Part shown: piece after piece, positions 1 to 12,299 of the stretch
Position numbering within the stretch: position 1 is the stretch's first letter
Layout: every line of letters begins with the position of its first letter
NCBI RefSeq assembly: GCF_051622035.1
Contig: NC_135360.1
Span: 7,864,001 to 7,928,000, forward strand
Direction of reading: 5' to 3'
Origin: Arctopsyche grandis
Lineage: Eukaryota > Arthropoda > Insecta > Trichoptera > Hydropsychidae
DNA: 64,000 bases
Program-made: the position numbers and the translations under genes
Notes under the pieces: generated by a model
What the model was told of the DNA's origin: nothing
Databases searched by the model: none
What the model saw: only the letters and a program-made list of their open reading frames with translations

Positions 1-780
1 CAACAACCACTATCACTACCTCAGGTAGGGCTGATTCCGATTTCTGAACTTCGTTAATCAATATGAACAACAATTTGAATTAATTGTAATTGATTTGTTT
101 GTTTATAAATTTTAGGTAGATTTTAGGTGACTAGCTTAGCCCCTCTAGTCCAATGATGGCACACCACTGATACGTATGTATGTATCTATGTATATTTTGT
201 TAAAGGTTGCAGGTATTTCAAAGAAAATATAATTGGACTCATTTAGGGGTTGAAATATAATTTTAAAGAATTTGTTGCACATTCTAATTTAAAACTTTTA
301 GTACAAAGTCTGTATTTTTTACGGCAAAATGAGTTCAATGAACACTAACGAAAAGTATTCAGCTCCGTTTGGGCTTCTTCGTTTCAAAGAAATATGTACA
401 TATGTGCATATATGTATGTATGTGCATACATATGTTCACTCATACGTACATACATAAATATGTTCACTCATACGTACATACATACATATGTTCACTCTTG
501 ACTATTCTATTGCTTAGTCTCATTACATACAACACATATTGAAATTTGATTTTATATATAAAAATTCTCGGTGACTTTTTTATATACATAGAACTTAACC
601 TTGTAGCAATGGTTCGTGAGACGCTCATCAAGGCTGTCAATATGGACGTATTTAATTGGCACGTTTCATATGGAATATTGGAAAATATTTGTCGACGACA
701 TGGCAAATATATCTACCCCTCCCCACCCCCCACCACCCACAAATACCCACACATGGCTTTTTATAATAAAATTTAGGGTT
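1..780. other. AT-rich non-coding stretch
   Basis: No supported gene. Positions 391-490 carry clustered TACA/TGTA microsatellite that forms short self-complementary blocks. The short ORFs here run through this microsatellite and show no family signature. Confidence 0.5.
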
Positions 781-1380
781 GGCGGGGTTGATTGATGTTC
801 GCGGGTATGTCAACGGCAGACGTTTCTTTTTCGACGATTCTTGCCTACCTACTCTATACGAAAACGAAAGTGGAAAAAATGAAATAAAATAAAAAAATAA
901 ATAACAATAATAAAAGGGAAGCCGAACGTCTCACTGTCGCCGCTGTAATCGGCGCGATTCCATTAAGCGGCGTGTTTTATTTTATTTTTGCAACGAGTGC
1001 GCTATAAATTCGGTCGGCTTTGTTCTACGGGGCGTATAATATAATATTATGTGGACACAAACAAAAAGGTGACTGTAGCCGTTTTATTTTCATTAATTTA
1101 AAACGAGTTGATCGTATATTGTATTGTCGTCGTCGCAGTAACGAACGGTCTGCCGGTCGCTCTGAACTGAGCTTATTTTCCCATTTTATCCCTTTCCGGT
1201 CGAGCGTTTTAAAAGTATTGCCTTCGAACGGGTGAAAAACTGTAATAAAATCGAGAAAAGCTCGTCGAACGCTTCACGTTTGCGTAATTTCATAAGCGGC
1301 GACCATTGAGTCTGCACGTCGGAGCTTTATAGTAAATGTCGATCGTAAAGGCTGTGGCGATAAATCAAATTAGGCAATTA
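781..1380 (+). promoter_or_regulatory. CpG-rich candidate promoter / 5' end
   Basis: This stretch is much richer in CpG and mixed sequence than its surroundings. It has a TATA-like TATAAA at 1003-1008 followed by GC-rich sequence (TCGTCGTCGCAG and similar at about 1125-1330). It lies upstream of, and on the same strand as, the gene whose last exons are at 9.3-11.5 kb, so it may be that gene's promoter or 5'UTR. No connecting exon or conserved coding start was found, so this is inference. Confidence 0.25.
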
Positions 1381-1633
1381 AGGCACTTTTTATTGCGTAC
1401 TAGCTGGTGTTGCCCGGCGTTGCTCGAGCGGGTAAAGGTTAGAAAAACATTCGAAATGCTCCGACCACTTTCAAAACTTTCCTACATATGATGTACTTTA
1501 GGCATATGTTAGGAATCATAACTTGATATCATGAAGGTATTTTATTTTTCTATTTATTACCCTCTCCCCCCCCCAATTTAAAAATTCTGATTTAAATAGA
1601 GCAATAATGAGCAGTTGATCTAGTGCAAAACAT

Positions 1634-2597
1634 CTAGATAATTGAATACGTGTCGCAAATAAGGGGATAACTATCATTTTATTTTAAATCTAGTTTTTTT
1701 TTATGGAATAACGTGCTATGTGGTTACATCATTCGTCCCCTCTATAAAAATATTCTCTATCTTTTTCGATTCTCCTGATGAGCCAACGTGCCGTTAGATT
1801 TTTGCACAGTGGAATAACGTCACTTCAAGTCCTAACATGGAGAGGCGCCAGTCGTTCTCTCTGTTAGATTGTTTTGTGTTATGGAATAGCTATGGAATAA
1901 CGTTGTAACTGCATACGCGGATCAAGTCATTCCACACGTTCATAGTGTTTTTCATATTTTTTGTTTTTATTTTTATATTTAATTAATCATGCACACTCGT
2001 CTTAACAGCTTGCTCCAAATTAACGAGTGTGGTATACAGATTAAGAACTATTCATTTTATATTCAAGTATATACCCATATACATATGTATTTATAAATGT
2101 ATATACATTAAACAAAACTAATATGGTCAAACATTGTACAGAAGTATCATATAAGGCAAATACCTATACAAACATCGAGTAACATCCACAAAAAACATCT
2201 ATGGACAAATTTGCAGCATTTATACAAATCAACGAAATTCAAGATTCTGAAATTTTGCTAGCTAGTGGGAATAGGTTGCCAATTAGTCGGATAAATTGGC
2301 AAACTCTGATAGCAAACGATGGACTTAGAGTCATTTATCCAAGGTCTGACCACCAGCAACCTGTAGTATTGAACCCGTGACAATTTTTTCGAAAGCATTA
2401 TGTATATGCTAACCATTAGTCAATGCTGCTGGTTGAATATACCTAATTTGATAACTTTTGATTTTTAAATAAAGTGTGTGTATGAAAATATATATTTTGA
2501 TTTCAAAGAAAGTAATAAATTATATTTTTCTTGAATTCTGTAAAATACAACTTTTGTTAGTTACCACCTTATTCGCGGCACGTATTCAATTGTCTAG
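1634..2597. mobile_element. DNA-transposon remnant with ~42-bp terminal inverted repeats
   Basis: Positions 1634-1674 and 2556-2597 are inverted repeats of each other over about 42 bp with a handful of mismatches; both contain TTGAATACGTG reading inward. The interior (964 bp overall) has no coding capacity, repeats the word ATGGAATAACG several times near 1703-1900, and contains a SINE fragment. No convincing target-site duplication was seen, so the superfamily is not assigned. Confidence 0.5.
2180..2436 (-). mobile_element. SINE fragment, subfamily 2
   Basis: The sequence matches the central block (ATTGGCAAACTCTGATAG at 2295-2312) and the diverged tRNA-like head (TATGCTAACCATTAGTC near 2406-2422) of the SINE copies at 36.97 and 40.55 kb. 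Read on the minus strand the tRNA head is the 5' end. The 3' hairpin tail is missing. It lies inside the TIR element 1634-2597. Confidence 0.6.
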
Positions 2598-2830
2598 TTC
2601 TCCGATGCAAGGTTTTTCAGGCTGTATTTATTAGGGGTGGGGAGGGCTCATATTGAGAGATTTATGGGTCAACTTTGCTGATCTTTAAAACCGCTTAAAT
2701 ATGAGAGTATGTATAATATTTATCAAAGGACGGTTTAAGCACAGATTGTTCATCAAAAAAACGGTTCATAAATTTAATATAATAATTAAAATAGGAATTT
2801 AATTATCATAATAAGGTTCATATTTTAATT

Positions 2831-3275
2831 TTTTTTTTTTTTTTTATTTTTTATTTTACATATATACCAGGAAGGCCTTACAGGTAAATCCCAATGCGCC
2901 TTCCTGGCCAATTACAAATACAAATGCAGCATTTTTTTATTATAAGTCGTTGAATTGCGAGACACTGAAAAAACTCGCAAATTAACGAGACATCTATGAA
3001 TTGTACATAAATTTTTATTGTACATCCATCAAATTTCAAATAGTGGTGACATAGTAGGTAGGAAGGATTTTTAGCCAATTTTTTTTTCCGGGAACCGTTT
3101 CAACAATGAAATCAGAGAAAATTGGCAAACTCTGATAGGAAACGATCAACCTGGAGTCACAAATCCAGGTCTGACCAACAGCATACTCTGAAAAATTCAT
3201 TTTCATTCAGGGATAGAACCCGGCACCTTCTTGACGGTAAGCAGAAGCTTAACGTCCGAGCTATGCTGCTGGCTA
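2831..3275 (-). mobile_element. tRNA-headed SINE, subfamily 1, near full length
   Basis: Read on the minus strand: a tRNA-like head at about 3274-3215, whose A box resembles TAGCTCGGACGTTAAGC and whose B box is GGGTTCTATCCC. Next comes a conserved middle (GTTTCCTATCAGAGTTTGCC), then a 3' end formed by an imperfect hairpin (GCCTTCCTGG / CCAGGAAGGC at 2869-2910), then an A-rich tail. The same architecture recurs at 40.1, 45.9 and 54.4 kb, which defines the family. An (AT)n tract abuts its head side. Confidence 0.8.
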
Positions 3276-3305
3276 TACGTATGTACACACATATATGTAT
3301 GTTAC

Positions 3306-3429
<124 letters not shown>

Positions 3430-4700
3430 AATTTTTATATTTATATATAATATATTTAATTTTTGACGTGTTAGGGTGTCTTATATGTGATAAAGGAAGG
3501 TTTGGTCGCTTCCGACCACAAAAATGCGATCACAGAATGTTGGTTCAGCTATCGAAAAATTGCTAAGGGTCTGTCTTAATTAAATTCTTTCAAAAATAGC
3601 TTATAACCTAATAGCTTATATAAAAAATAGCTTTACAAAATATATTTTTTTATTCCTTTGGCGACTCCCGTAAGCTTTTAGGTTGCAAATTGGTGATCAT
3701 TTTTGAAAATTTCAATAGATTTGGGCAATTTGAAAGTCCGCATCTTAATATCATAAAGCTGTAAATTTGACTTTAATTAATTTTATTACTACATAATACT
3801 CCATTTCAAATTTAATTAGTCTGCAGCAATTTGTAATAGAAGCCTAAATATTTTGTCTATTTTTTGTCGTCAAGTTTTATATTGAGGATGAACTTAATCT
3901 ATAAAATAAACTTTTACGGGAAATTGATTGTAAAAATTTCAACAGAGTTCTACGGCATAATTTTATTGTTTTGATGAAAAAATTCCTGAAACCGGAAGTG
4001 GAATTTTCCTTTTGACGCTTTCTCTTTTTTTACGGCTCATTTTTAGATCAAAGCCCTAACGGATAAAGTTTAAGTGTATCACATCGAGACTCAAATGCAC
4101 TTTTGAAAGCCTCCATCTATCGATTACATACTGATGAATTTTCACCAAACTGAAAGCGATATTATGCTACCATTTTCGCGCGTGAAATTTATTCCTGCAT
4201 TAATGTGAAAATTCGCTTGCATTGCAAAGCTTCCCCTCGTTGAAATTTTACCCTTGTGCATATATCTCTATTCGAAAACCATCATCACTCACAATTAAGC
4301 CTGACAATTTTCATCGACCCAAAAAGGTCATTCATTTTCGCATAATATTATTATACTGTACCTACGTACATCTACATACAATATTGAACAAGCTAAAAGC
4401 TTCGGAAAATTCAATAGACCGGAAGTTAAAGTTTACTTTCGCATCATATTAAATTTCCGTTCACTTCTTATTATTATGCATATTAAATTATCAGAAACAT
4501 CTTTAACGTGTAACTCGGTTCTGCGAAAGCCGATTTCTAAAATATGCTGAGACAAGGGAAGCGCAATTTGAATAAAGTTTCAATTTGTTCATTTGTTCAG
4601 CTTGCATTTTTGCATTAAAGATGCTCTGTAAATATATTCATTAGATGATAAAATAGTAGAAGTAGTCAGTTATTATTTATATTATAGTTAGGACAAATAA
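3430..4700. other. Non-coding, carries two CCGGAAGT boxes
   Basis: No gene supported. CCGGAAGT occurs at 3992-3999 and 4419-4426, in contexts (AAACCGGAAGTGGAATTTT) like those in the dispersed repeat at 38.8-39.4 kb. It is therefore probably a decayed copy of that repeat. Confidence 0.4.
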
Positions 4701-4704
4701 TAGA

Positions 4705-5160
4705 CATGTCCGATAGTAAAGATGAAGAATTGAAAAGACGTATGAAACTAAGCTGGAATGCATTTTGGAAATTAAACGCCAATGTGCCATACACTCAAAT
4801 ATTCCAATGCACTCAAAGAAGTACGGAACTCTCGGCATAACGAGGAAAAATAGGAAATTTAATAAGTGAGTAAGAAGTATAGAGTCGTGAAGTATAACAG
4901 TCGATAGAGTGGTGAAAGTGAAGATATTTAAATGGAAATGGGCAGGTCACGCAGCTAGAAAGATGGACGAAAGGTGGACAAAGGAAGTGCTGAAATGGTA
5001 ATGGTGTAAAAGGGTGAAATGAAGGCTACAAGAAAGATAAGTAGATGAAATTAGAAAAAATTTCGGGTGAGAAGGATGAGAATTGCCAAAATAGGGACGA
5101 ATGGAAGCATAATTTGAGAGTCCTTCATCTAGTAGTGGATGGTGAATAACTGTAAATGAT
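4705..5160 (+). mobile_element. LINE 3' end remnant (reverse transcriptase C-terminal region)
   Basis: Broken plus-strand frames read ELKRRMKLSWNAFWKLN (about 4727-4778), WAGHAARKMDERWTKEVLKW (about 4939-5000) and, near the end, an ESFI..WMVNNCK-like tail. This is the distal region of insect endonuclease-reverse-transcriptase LINEs, in which the typical text is E-x-RRRI...W.AF.KL and WAGHV.R..D.RW. Frames are interrupted by stops and shifts, so it is dead. A second copy with the same polarity follows at 5.33 kb. Confidence 0.65.
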
Positions 5161-5329
5161 AATGATATAGCTGGTGAAAAAAAATTCGAAATCGAACAAT
5201 CAATAAATTCAAATATAATCCCAAATCACACATATTATTGAATTAGTTCTGCCTAATTTTTTACTTTTAATGTTTTGAATTGATAAACGCTGCATGCTTG
5301 GCATAGAAAGCGGAATACGTGGGTATGTA

Positions 5330-5615
5330 TGGCAAGGATAGTGGATATATTGGAGAGAGCGAAAAGATTGAAATGGCAGTGGGTGGGTCACGTAGCTAGA
5401 AGAATGGAAAAAAGGTGAAAAAAAAGTGCTAGAATGGTACCCTAGAGAATGTAAAAGGGTAAAAGGAATACTGCGAAGAAGATGAATAGGAGAAATTAGG
5501 AAAATGTGTAGGGTAAAATGGACGAGAGTTGCGCAAAACAGAGACGAGTGGAATTGTTCTGGAGAGACCTTCATCCAGTAGTGGATAATGAATGGCTGTA
5601 AATGATTATGATGAT
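5330..5615 (+). mobile_element. LINE 3' end remnant, second copy
   Basis: The plus strand reads LERAKRLKWQWVGHVARRME (about 5349-5408), then broken equivalents of the KVLEWYP.ECKRVKG segment and a terminal segment like the one in the preceding copy. Both copies end in a similar TGTAAATGAT-type tail (5150-5166 and 5598-5612). Stops show it is inactive. Confidence 0.65.
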
Positions 5616-8231
5616 ATAACTATATATATTTTATTCAATGTGTGTATTTAAATTTGTCATATTCTCTTACATTCGGTTACAGTTCGCAATTAATCATTTA
5701 AATATACATATAGTCCTGACTTGAGACTATATTTTATATATGTAAAAATGTATGTATCATACATACATACATACATAATCCATATAACTAGGATAACTAA
5801 TGAACTAGTTTGTATTATACTTTGTGCATATAAAAGTCATGTATTTGAAAACCTCGACTCTTGAAAAATGAAGGTTTATAATTATAGTTGAAAATTTATA
5901 ATATTTCGAAAATGTTTTCGATTACACAGTGAAGATAATCGTTAATGTATACACATGTATGTACATCTAGTTTAACCACGCTAGAGATAAATGTGTGTAT
6001 GTATGTATATGTACATACATAAGTTAGTCGTTGACTATACCAAATTGCTCCCAACAAAGGCGACTTTATATAGCTTTTCTTTGAAATGTTGTCGCTCAAG
6101 TTGGCTCGACAGAAAAGGATTAATTAATTAATGATCAGATCGAAGAAGATCCCCGAGGAAATCCGGATACGAATTGCCTGACAGACTTTTCCTTGACATT
6201 TTCCACACACACACACATGCGCGATGACTAATGTATAAGTAGATTAGAAAAGCGGTACGCAAAGGAAATAAGGGCAATTTGGAAACGAATCGTTTTCCCC
6301 AGAGTTGATAATAATACTAACTATGTATATGGTAATTTTCCAGACATTGTCCAATAAATCGTATCTGGGAGCAGGCACGCTCCCCGTACCGTTTCACTGC
6401 CTCTTTTTTTGGACGATTCGGGACATTTTTTGCATCCATTCATTCATTCATTCGTTCGCTTAAAAGGAAAATTCCTTTTCTATTTTTAACACACGAGATC
6501 GTTTTTTTTTTTTTTGTTCATTTGAAAGCTCGAGATTACGTAAACAAGCCTAGGAGAGCGTCAGCGGAAAAAACGCAGAAATTATGCGTCGTTATCCTAA
6601 TTGAAGATCGTCTAATCTGGCATTGAAATACTACCCGATAATAATCGTCCGAGAGAAAGAGAAAAAGCTATATTTAGAACTTCGCTTATATGCGAATTTA
6701 TGTGACGTATAATATTGTGGCGAGGAGCTTAGACTTGGAAGTAAAGTGTATTTCAAACTTGACTGCCGTATTTCAATTACTCGTATTCTCCACGTGTACA
6801 CATACATATATGTACATGAAATATTAGATATATATGTACATAGATACATAATTTGAACCTCCTTCCGTTTCCTTATGACCACCATTAGTTTCCGTTATTG
6901 ATCTTGTCTTCGAGCACCCACTCGTGTAGATTGAAAACAAACTCGACCGACTCATTTCCACTCGATGCGATCGTATAAATTTACTTCATTACTTTCGATC
7001 GATTTCTATATATATTTATTATATGTGCGTGTGTATTTTTTGATGTAATTTTGTCTTAAAAATAATATGCGCCGTATAATTTTATACTCTCGTGTAATTA
7101 TGTCTCGTCGTCATTGCTTTTAGCGTCTGAAGATTCCACTTTTGACGTAATTATATTCGATTACGAAAGTCGATCGATGTTGTTATGATAATAAAATTTC
7201 TCGTCTTTGTAATTTTGAGATTTCTCATTAAGAGTGAATGTAAATATGTACATACATATGTGTAAATTTTGCTACAAGTGTGTGTAAACGCGGAATATTA
7301 GCTATATGAAAATTGTTTGCAATGTGTTTTGGGTGAATTATCTATGTATTATTATTATGTAATGTGATTGTATGAATAATTTAATGAACGGTTTTAATTT
7401 TAAATTATTATTATTTACTTTGTATATGGATTATTTTTTTCTTAATGGAACTAACGTTGCACAGTGTGGCAGTTTGCGGATCTGCCTAGTTTAGAAAAGT
7501 ATTAAAATGTTATCGTTTCAGATTGTTTAATATTTATACTTTGATGTACTATTAATAAAATTTTATTTATTCATCTCAAAAGTCCGTCACATTTGATCAA
7601 ACTTGTGGCTCATGATATCCAATGAAATAGATTTGTACCGGGTGCGTTTTTAACTCTCCGATTGGAAGACAATTATGGTCTAATCGAAAACTTTGTTGAT
7701 AAATTTTTGATTGAATATCACTGAAAAAGATATCTTTTAATATTTTTAGTTAAAATTTTACCAAACATTTAATTTTGAAGAAATTTTAATTAGAATATCG
7801 ACCCCCCGAGTTTGATTTTTTGTAAAAATTCAAAATTTAAACAAGGTTTTTAAAGTTGACTTCCGATTGACTTCGCCATGATATTTAATCAATTATTTAA
7901 GTTAAACTATTCAACTATAAGAAACTGTAAAAATTTGCTGCCTAAATGCCACAAATCTTTATTTTGGCCATTGCTATACCGATGAACAAATGTTAACTTT
8001 TTTGTATCATCATTGATAGGTAACTTTTTGTGATATATTTTTTCCCACTTATTACGAATACATATGATAATTAAATATATATCAATCGTATAGTTTTTTC
8101 TATGCAAAATGCAATGCAAACTCAATTCTGTGCGATAGTAAACTACTACTTTCGGTTCACTACTTTTGTCTTGAAATATCACAATATCTAAATACTTATA
8201 TCGACATCGATAACAAATTTTTGGATGCGGT
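5616..8231. other. Non-coding, probably intronic or intergenic
   Basis: No supported gene. Contains TACA/TGTA palindromic microsatellites near 5755, 6000, 6800 and 7245. A moderately CpG-rich segment lies at 6120-7000. The 129-codon minus-strand ORF at 7907-8296 runs into the foldback arm and shows no recognisable domain. Confidence 0.4.
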
Positions 8232-8607
8232 GCATCCGCTCTAAAATCGCCAGACAAATTGAACGACAGATTAACGGACGGCTGCTTTAAATGCAATTCT
8301 CGTCTTCTCGAATGATAGATTGCACATCAGATGACGGGTAACCTTTCGATGTGCACAGATGCAATTATTAAAATTGAGTTGGATCTTTTAGGCGAGTTTA
8401 ATAAGGCAAGATTCGATAAGTTCCGAATCTTGCCTTATTTAACTCGCCAGAAAGATCCAATTCAATTTTAATAATTGCATCTGTGCACATCGAAAGGTTA
8501 CTCGTCATCTGATGTGCAATCTATCATTCGAGAAAACGAGAATTACGTTTAAAGCTGCCGTTCTGTTAATCTGTCGTTCGTTTTTCTGGCGATTTTAGAG
8601 CGGATGC
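8232..8607. mobile_element. Foldback element: ~184-bp inverted arms around an ~8-base loop
   Basis: Arm 8232-8415 is the near-perfect reverse complement of 8424-8607. The outer ends are GCATCCGCTCTAAAATCGCC and its complement; the inner ends are GGCAAGATTCG / CGAATCTTGCC around an ~8-base loop. A few mismatches (for example ACGGGTAACC versus its partner GGTTACTCGT) show slight ageing. No protein is encoded. No clear target duplication was found; AACAAA occurs on both outer flanks but not flush with the arms. Confidence 0.85.
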
Positions 8608-9341
8608 AACAAACCCCAAATTTTTAAATTATTATATGCCACATCTTTTGAGATATAGCGTTTTTAAAACAAAGGGAGCGTGTGTCTAGGCAAATCTGCA
8701 AATGGCTACACTGTGCGTCGGTAAGGATTTTTTATCAATACATATTCGCAACTTTGTGAAACTTTTTGCGCAATATAAAAAAGCAAAAGTCATAAAATTT
8801 TACGATAGTTAATAAAAATTTGAAAGTTTGCTTTTATGTTGTAAAAAGAGCAAAGAAGAGAAAACGGTGAAAAAAATTATTATTTTACACTATGAGCCCG
8901 TAACTCGAAGGGCAACTAACGGTAAGATCGTCGCGAGTGAACAAGCAGTTTTTAAATATAATAGTAGTCTACAAATTTATTGAAAATTTGGTAGATCTAT
9001 AGCTATAGTTTATCGTGCACTGTTGAAAGTAAAAGATTTGAGAGTTAAAAGGCGCGTCAGAGCCAAACAAATGTATGCACATATCCAATCATTCCACATA
9101 ACCCATACGCGTATAAACTTCCACTTTGACGTCCAAAATGTGAAAAGTGCGACATTATTTTCCGTATAAAAGTGTTTGCTTAGGATCCTCGAAGACAAAA
9201 GGGAAAAAAACGTGTGGGGAAAAAACTTTCCAGCAGACGGATCTGATCGCACTGTACAAACACACCCACGTCCTTTGAAGTCAAAGCACACTTATTATTT
9301 AAATTCGCCACTTATTTATACCGTTATTTTTATTGCTGCAG
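8608..9341. other. Presumed intron upstream of the 9342 exon
   Basis: AT-rich with no coding signature. It ends in the acceptor ATTGCTGCAG at 9332-9341. The upstream exon that should supply the protein N-terminus could not be located in the window. Confidence 0.4.
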
Positions 9342-11454
9342 GATGGTGTCGTGGACGTGTTCAACTCACCAGCTGGCAGAGCCGTCATCTCGAACTGCTC
9401 CCCGGCCAAAATGAGAAGTCCCGTGTTCAAAACCAGTAAGCGCTCTGCAAACACAGATGTCACCAAATTCCTACTGGGCCAGGACAACTTCGACAACGGA
9501 AACAATTGTGTGTCCGCAGTCAAGTTTGAGGAGAAAGTCGTCATATTCGAAGAGGACGAGAGCAGGAGTAAGATCCAGCAGAACGACTGCTGGCAGAGTC
9601 CAGACCTCCAAGACAGGCTGTCCCAGGGTGATTCCAAGTGCGACGAGAGCAGGAACAACAACGTGGGTCTGACCAGGAGGATAGTGACGTTCAAAAACGA
9701 AGATGTCGATAGGGGGGCGACCGTCGTCGAGGAGGATGACGAGGATGCGAGGATCAACGAAAAGATCCTACGGCTCAAAAATCATTACGAAAGAGGTTTT
9801 GTGGCCGATGAGAAGTGCGATATACTCAAGAGGATGCTTACTGGATTTTTGAGTGGGTGGATTTTCGCCAAGAGTAGCTCAAGCGGTGGAAAGTGGAGAA
9901 AGAGGAAGTCCAGTGACGATTTATATAGAGAAGCATCCATGGCGTTGGGTATACCCTGCGAGATGACGGATTCGTGTCGGTGCTTGGACTGTCAGGTACA
10001 TATGTATATGTAATTCTTCATATTATATAACTTAGTATTTATAGTTGACTTTTTGAGAAACCGTAATAAACATACAAGAAACTGACAAATTAATACTTAT
10101 CATATAATTGGATTTTTTTTTACCCAAAAAAGGGGTTTTAAAATCGATTTTCAATTTATAATATTTAAATATGTGTTTTTTAATTTAAATATTTCATTAA
10201 GATTGGCCACAGCCTATTTACTCATCTTATTGATAAAGCACTTGCTTGCCCCGTATGCGGTCATCGACTAAACCCAGAATGTGGTCACCAATGTTTCATC
10301 CAACCTCTTATTTATGTTAAAATAAAATTATGTAATGTAGCGTGGACGTGTAGAGGGGTTTCAGATATCGGAGTGAAGACGCAGCTAGTGCGGTACAGGT
10401 AGTTTATTGGTCTGAACCCGTCAGCTTACCAACTCCGAATGATCCACGGTCCAAAACCACCTAATTATAAGGTCGCGAGACTTTATTGGTCGGTGGTCCT
10501 TACGGCATAAACTCTGAGTTGATGAAAGCTTGAAAAATAAACTCGTACCAGAAGAACATCCCAGGCTGGAAGGTAATACGGGATAAGTACGCGTGGAAAC
10601 GTGAGATTCATGAGAGGAGCCGACGAAACCGCCTACACCCACTTCTAAGCTTAGAGATTGTACTATTATTTACTTACTATTATTTATTTACTATTATGTA
10701 CTTAGTTATTGTATCATTTTCGAGTCTTCATCAAGTCAGAGTTTGTGCCGTAAGGTGGACCCCTTATTGATTATTGTATAATGCTCTTTTATACGGAGGT
10801 CTTTTTGGCGTGAACGCGAGATTAGGTAATCAGCGCTTGACGAGCGCTACACACCTAATCTCTACGTTACAGTAATAGTAATAAAAATATCTCAAAAAAA
10901 ATTTTAGCACTTTAAAAACCGGATGAAAGTTCAGTTTAATTGAACCCACAATTCATCTTAATGGTTTTGCATTCAAAACGCTCCCCTCCCATAGAGCCCG
11001 GTCTCAAAGTACCAAGTGGATAAAATTCCAAAAGTATACACCTACATACATATAAACTTGTTTTGTTTTTTGCCAACAGTGTAACTACTTCGACTGTGGT
11101 GACAGCGACAGCGACACCAGCGAGATGTCTATCAACATGAACGAATGCGACGTGGAGGAGTGGCCTTGCGCGGAGATAAATCCGACCGAGAAGGCCTTCG
11201 ACGTGTTCTACTACGAGGACGAGGTGAAGAAGAAGACGGAGACGACGACGTGCTGCGACGTGACGTCGTCGAAAGAGGAAGATGGCGACGCAGCGACCGC
11301 AGCGCCCGCGACGGCCGGCGACGCAAACTCCGGCGCACCGGCGGCCATTTGCCAAGATGGAGCCGAACTCGCTCCGACACTCGAAATGGCCGCCGGCACG
11401 CCAGTCCTGCTCGACCATCTTCTCAACACGCCGCTCACCTGCACGCTGCAGTGA
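9342..11454 (+). CDS. Cysteine-motif protein A (last two coding exons; N-terminus not found)
   Basis: Two phase-0 exons, 9342-9995 (218 codons) and 11080-11454 (124 codons plus TGA), joined across TGTCAG^GTACAT and CCAACAG^TGT. They give at least 342 residues; the start lies further upstream. Counting from the first visible residue: an acidic tract (VEEDDEDAR) near 127, an amphipathic stretch rich in K/L, a basic KWRKRK at 184-189 (possible nuclear signal), and a cysteine cluster with CRCLDCQ at 212-218, continuing in exon 2 with CNYFDC and an acidic GDSDSDTSE. The cluster reads C-x5-C-x-C-x2-C-x6-C. The tail is alanine/threonine-rich. Gene B at 45.5-49.1 kb shares the cluster and the following GD-D-DT text, so the two are paralogues. 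I do not recognise the family. Metal binding by the cysteines is only inference. A solo LTR sits in the intron. Confidence 0.75.
10336..10871. mobile_element. Solo LTR in the gene A intron (4-bp target duplication)
   Basis: Begins TGTAGCGT and ends ACGTTACA (imperfect short inverted termini, TG..CA). It is flanked by GTAA at 10332-10335 and 10872-10875. The 536-bp body carries AATAAA-like and TATA-like words and no ORF. That suggests a solo LTR of a retrotransposon; a 4-bp duplication is most usual for the Gypsy group. It contains an internal inverted repeat (10492-10526 versus 10727-10761). It interrupts only the intron, so splicing of gene A need not be affected. Confidence 0.65.
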
Positions 11455-12255
11455 TAATTAATCAACGCTCCACAGCTAGCGTGAACCATTGCAATGTCCG
11501 GTAACGATTGACTCTCGATTTTTATATATTACATTACATATACGAAAAAAAAAACGCTTTCTTCGAGTTCCTCAAAAAGTGTGCTTTCTCAAAAGTGAAT
11601 CAAACATATGTGGGACGTGGGTGATGGAGACTGGTTGGTTGTTTGGATTCGGCCTAACTGCGATACGCCGGTGTAAACGAGTCTCAAGCCATATTGTAGT
11701 ATGTACAGTGTAAATGTAGCGAGCGTTCAGACATTATTACAGTTTCAGACACTTTTCCTTTCTTTGCATCAATCATTGTTTCTTGAAGTTTTTTTTTCGC
11801 CGGCGCTCTTTCGGTTTTCTATCGTTTATAAAAAATTACGCTCTTTTTTCTTCACACCCACCTTTGTACTAGTTTAATAGACGCCATTTTTCTCGCTAAA
11901 ACCTTTTCCCGACAAAGTCCGAGATATATTATAATAGGTATAATGTGTATATGTGTGTATAGGAACGCGCGCATACACCTGAGTATACCTATCTTGTGTA
12001 AAAAGTGTATTTATTTGAGTACTTGTATTATGGTGAAATTTCGCATTATTATTTTTTATTAGGATGCTGATCGATTAAAAATATGTGCCTTCGTCATATT
12101 TATTGTTACATTTTAATTTTGTAAAAATCGAGTGTTGATCGCTGTAAAATTGTTCGATTATTATATGTGTATATTTATAATAATCAAAGCAGGCTCATTC
12201 TAACGTAATTATTAATAATAATAATAAAAATAACAATATTTAAAAAAAAATTGTG

Positions 12256-12261
12256 AATAAA
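12256..12261 (+). terminator. Candidate poly(A) signal of gene A
   Basis: AATAAA about 800 bp after the TGA at 11452-11454, at the end of an AT-rich region that reads as a 3'UTR. Other A-rich near-matches lie just upstream (12220-12235), so the true site is uncertain. Confidence 0.35.
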
Positions 12262-12299
12262 CAATTCGGAACTGTTTGCATTGAAAATTATATATACTT

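Noticed and set aside
8215-8626. AACAAA on both sides of the 8.2-kb foldback as a target duplication
   Set aside because: The words are not flush with the arm ends and are simple AT-rich sequence, so the match is likely chance.
9299-9778. 159-codon minus-strand frame
   Set aside because: Antisense shadow of the well supported exon 9342-9995; serine/leucine-rich composition is typical of such shadows.
10936-11504. Several long frames on both strands over 11.0-11.5 kb
   Set aside because: Shadows of the GC-rich exon 11080-11454, which alone has a matching splice phase and stop.
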